This document shows, one piece after another, positions 5,961 to 6,310 of a stretch of 6,310 nt of DNA. Made by a program: the position numbers and the translations under genes. The DNA lies in assembly GCA_905479965.1 (NCBI GenBank), contig CAJQOR010000375.1, positions 1 through 6,310 on the forward strand, given 5' to 3'. Within the stretch, counting starts at the first letter, position 1; each line of letters begins with the position of its first letter. The DNA comes from an uncultured Rhizobiaceae group bacterium. Lineage in GTDB: Bacteria > Pseudomonadota > Alphaproteobacteria > Rhizobiales > Rhizobiaceae. The notes below the pieces were generated by a model. That model was not told the DNA's origin. It did no database searches and saw only the letters and a program-made list of their open reading frames with translations.

Positions 5961-6310
5961 TCAATTCGCCTTGGGTTGCAACAAATCCCATTTATTGCCG
6001 AACGGATCCTCAAAGACCACCACTTTGGCATATACCTCATCGCGGGGTTCTTCTAAGAACGTGACACCCGTTTCACACATATCAGCGTAATCTTGATCAA
6101 ATTGATCCGTTCGAAGGAAAAACCCGACCCGACCACCGGTTTGATGCCCAATATTTGCAACTTGCGCATCGGTATCCGCTTGAGCGAGTAAAATTGATGA
6201 CGATTGTGAGTTAAAAGGCTTTGGCGCAACCAAAACCCAGCGCTTGGTTTCAGACAATTTTGTGTCTTCCACCAATTCAAACCCGAGCGCGTTTACATAA
6301 AAATCAATCG
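5961..6310 (-). CDS. VOC (glyoxalase/bleomycin-resistance fold) protein, N-terminus outside window
   Basis: The - strand frame is open from the right edge to a TGA at 5961-5963 and gives 115 visible residues. An in-frame TTG at 6275 is not the start, because good family sequence (IDFYVNALGFELVEDT) continues upstream to the edge. Roughly 15-25 residues should be missing. Family features are the first-strand and helix segment DFYVNALGFELVED, the central GRVGFFLRTDQFDQDYADM, and the closing VVVFEDPFGNKWDLLQP that ends most VOC domains. Only one domain is present. VOC proteins include glyoxalase I, dioxygenases, epimerases and antibiotic-binding proteins. The usual metal-ligand glutamate in the closing WEL motif reads as aspartate here (WDL), so metal use and activity are uncertain. 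I would not name a substrate. It is on the same strand as popZ, 154 bases upstream, with no clear terminator between. Confidence 0.9.
   Translation of the reverse strand, partial: IDFYVNALGFELVEDTKLSETKRWVLVAPKPFNSQSSSILLAQADTDAQVANIGHQTGGRVGFFLRTDQFDQDYADMCETGVTFLEEPRDEVYAKVVVFEDPFGNKWDLLQPKAN

Noticed and set aside
5902..6090. + strand ORF of 62 codons over the popZ-VOC gap
   Set aside because: No ribosome site. Its second half is antisense to the VOC gene, and its first half covers the likely promoter region.

Overview
The window looks like an ordinary chromosomal core region of an alphaproteobacterium, most likely order Hyphomicrobiales (Rhizobiales). Three proteins point there: an ExoR-type Sel1-repeat periplasmic regulator, a PopZ-type (DUF2497) polar organizer beside valS, and an ErpA-type Fe-S carrier next to exonuclease III and exoR. 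Base composition is moderately AT-rich for that order (about 43% GC in one 60-base line counted by hand), which would suit a lower-GC, perhaps marine, lineage. I cannot name the genus.

Layout. On the + strand, the last 45 codons of an erpA/iscA-like gene enter from the left edge and overlap the start of xthA (exonuclease III) by 4 bases. All later genes are on the - strand. exoR converges on xthA with only 11 bases between the two stop codons. A 97-codon ORF of unknown function with a good ribosome binding site lies just upstream of exoR and overlaps its start by 14 bases. A short gene-free stretch follows, then a strong hairpin just past the stop of valS (valyl-tRNA synthetase, complete). 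Upstream of valS are a candidate promoter, a textbook terminator and popZ. A 154-base intergenic region holding several small dyads separates popZ from a VOC/glyoxalase-fold gene that is cut by the right edge.

How the genes relate. This is a set of housekeeping and regulatory genes, not a single system: Fe-S cluster delivery (ErpA), base-excision repair (XthA), envelope signalling (ExoR, which in rhizobia restrains the ExoS/ChvI two-component system), translation (ValRS) and cell-pole organization (PopZ). The valS and popZ units each carry their own terminator, so they look separately transcribed. I see no mobile element, CRISPR array, RNA gene or phage-like gene. I found no evidence of a new multi-gene system. 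The least explained item is the small ORF coupled to exoR, with the hairpin in front of the exoR ribosome binding region.
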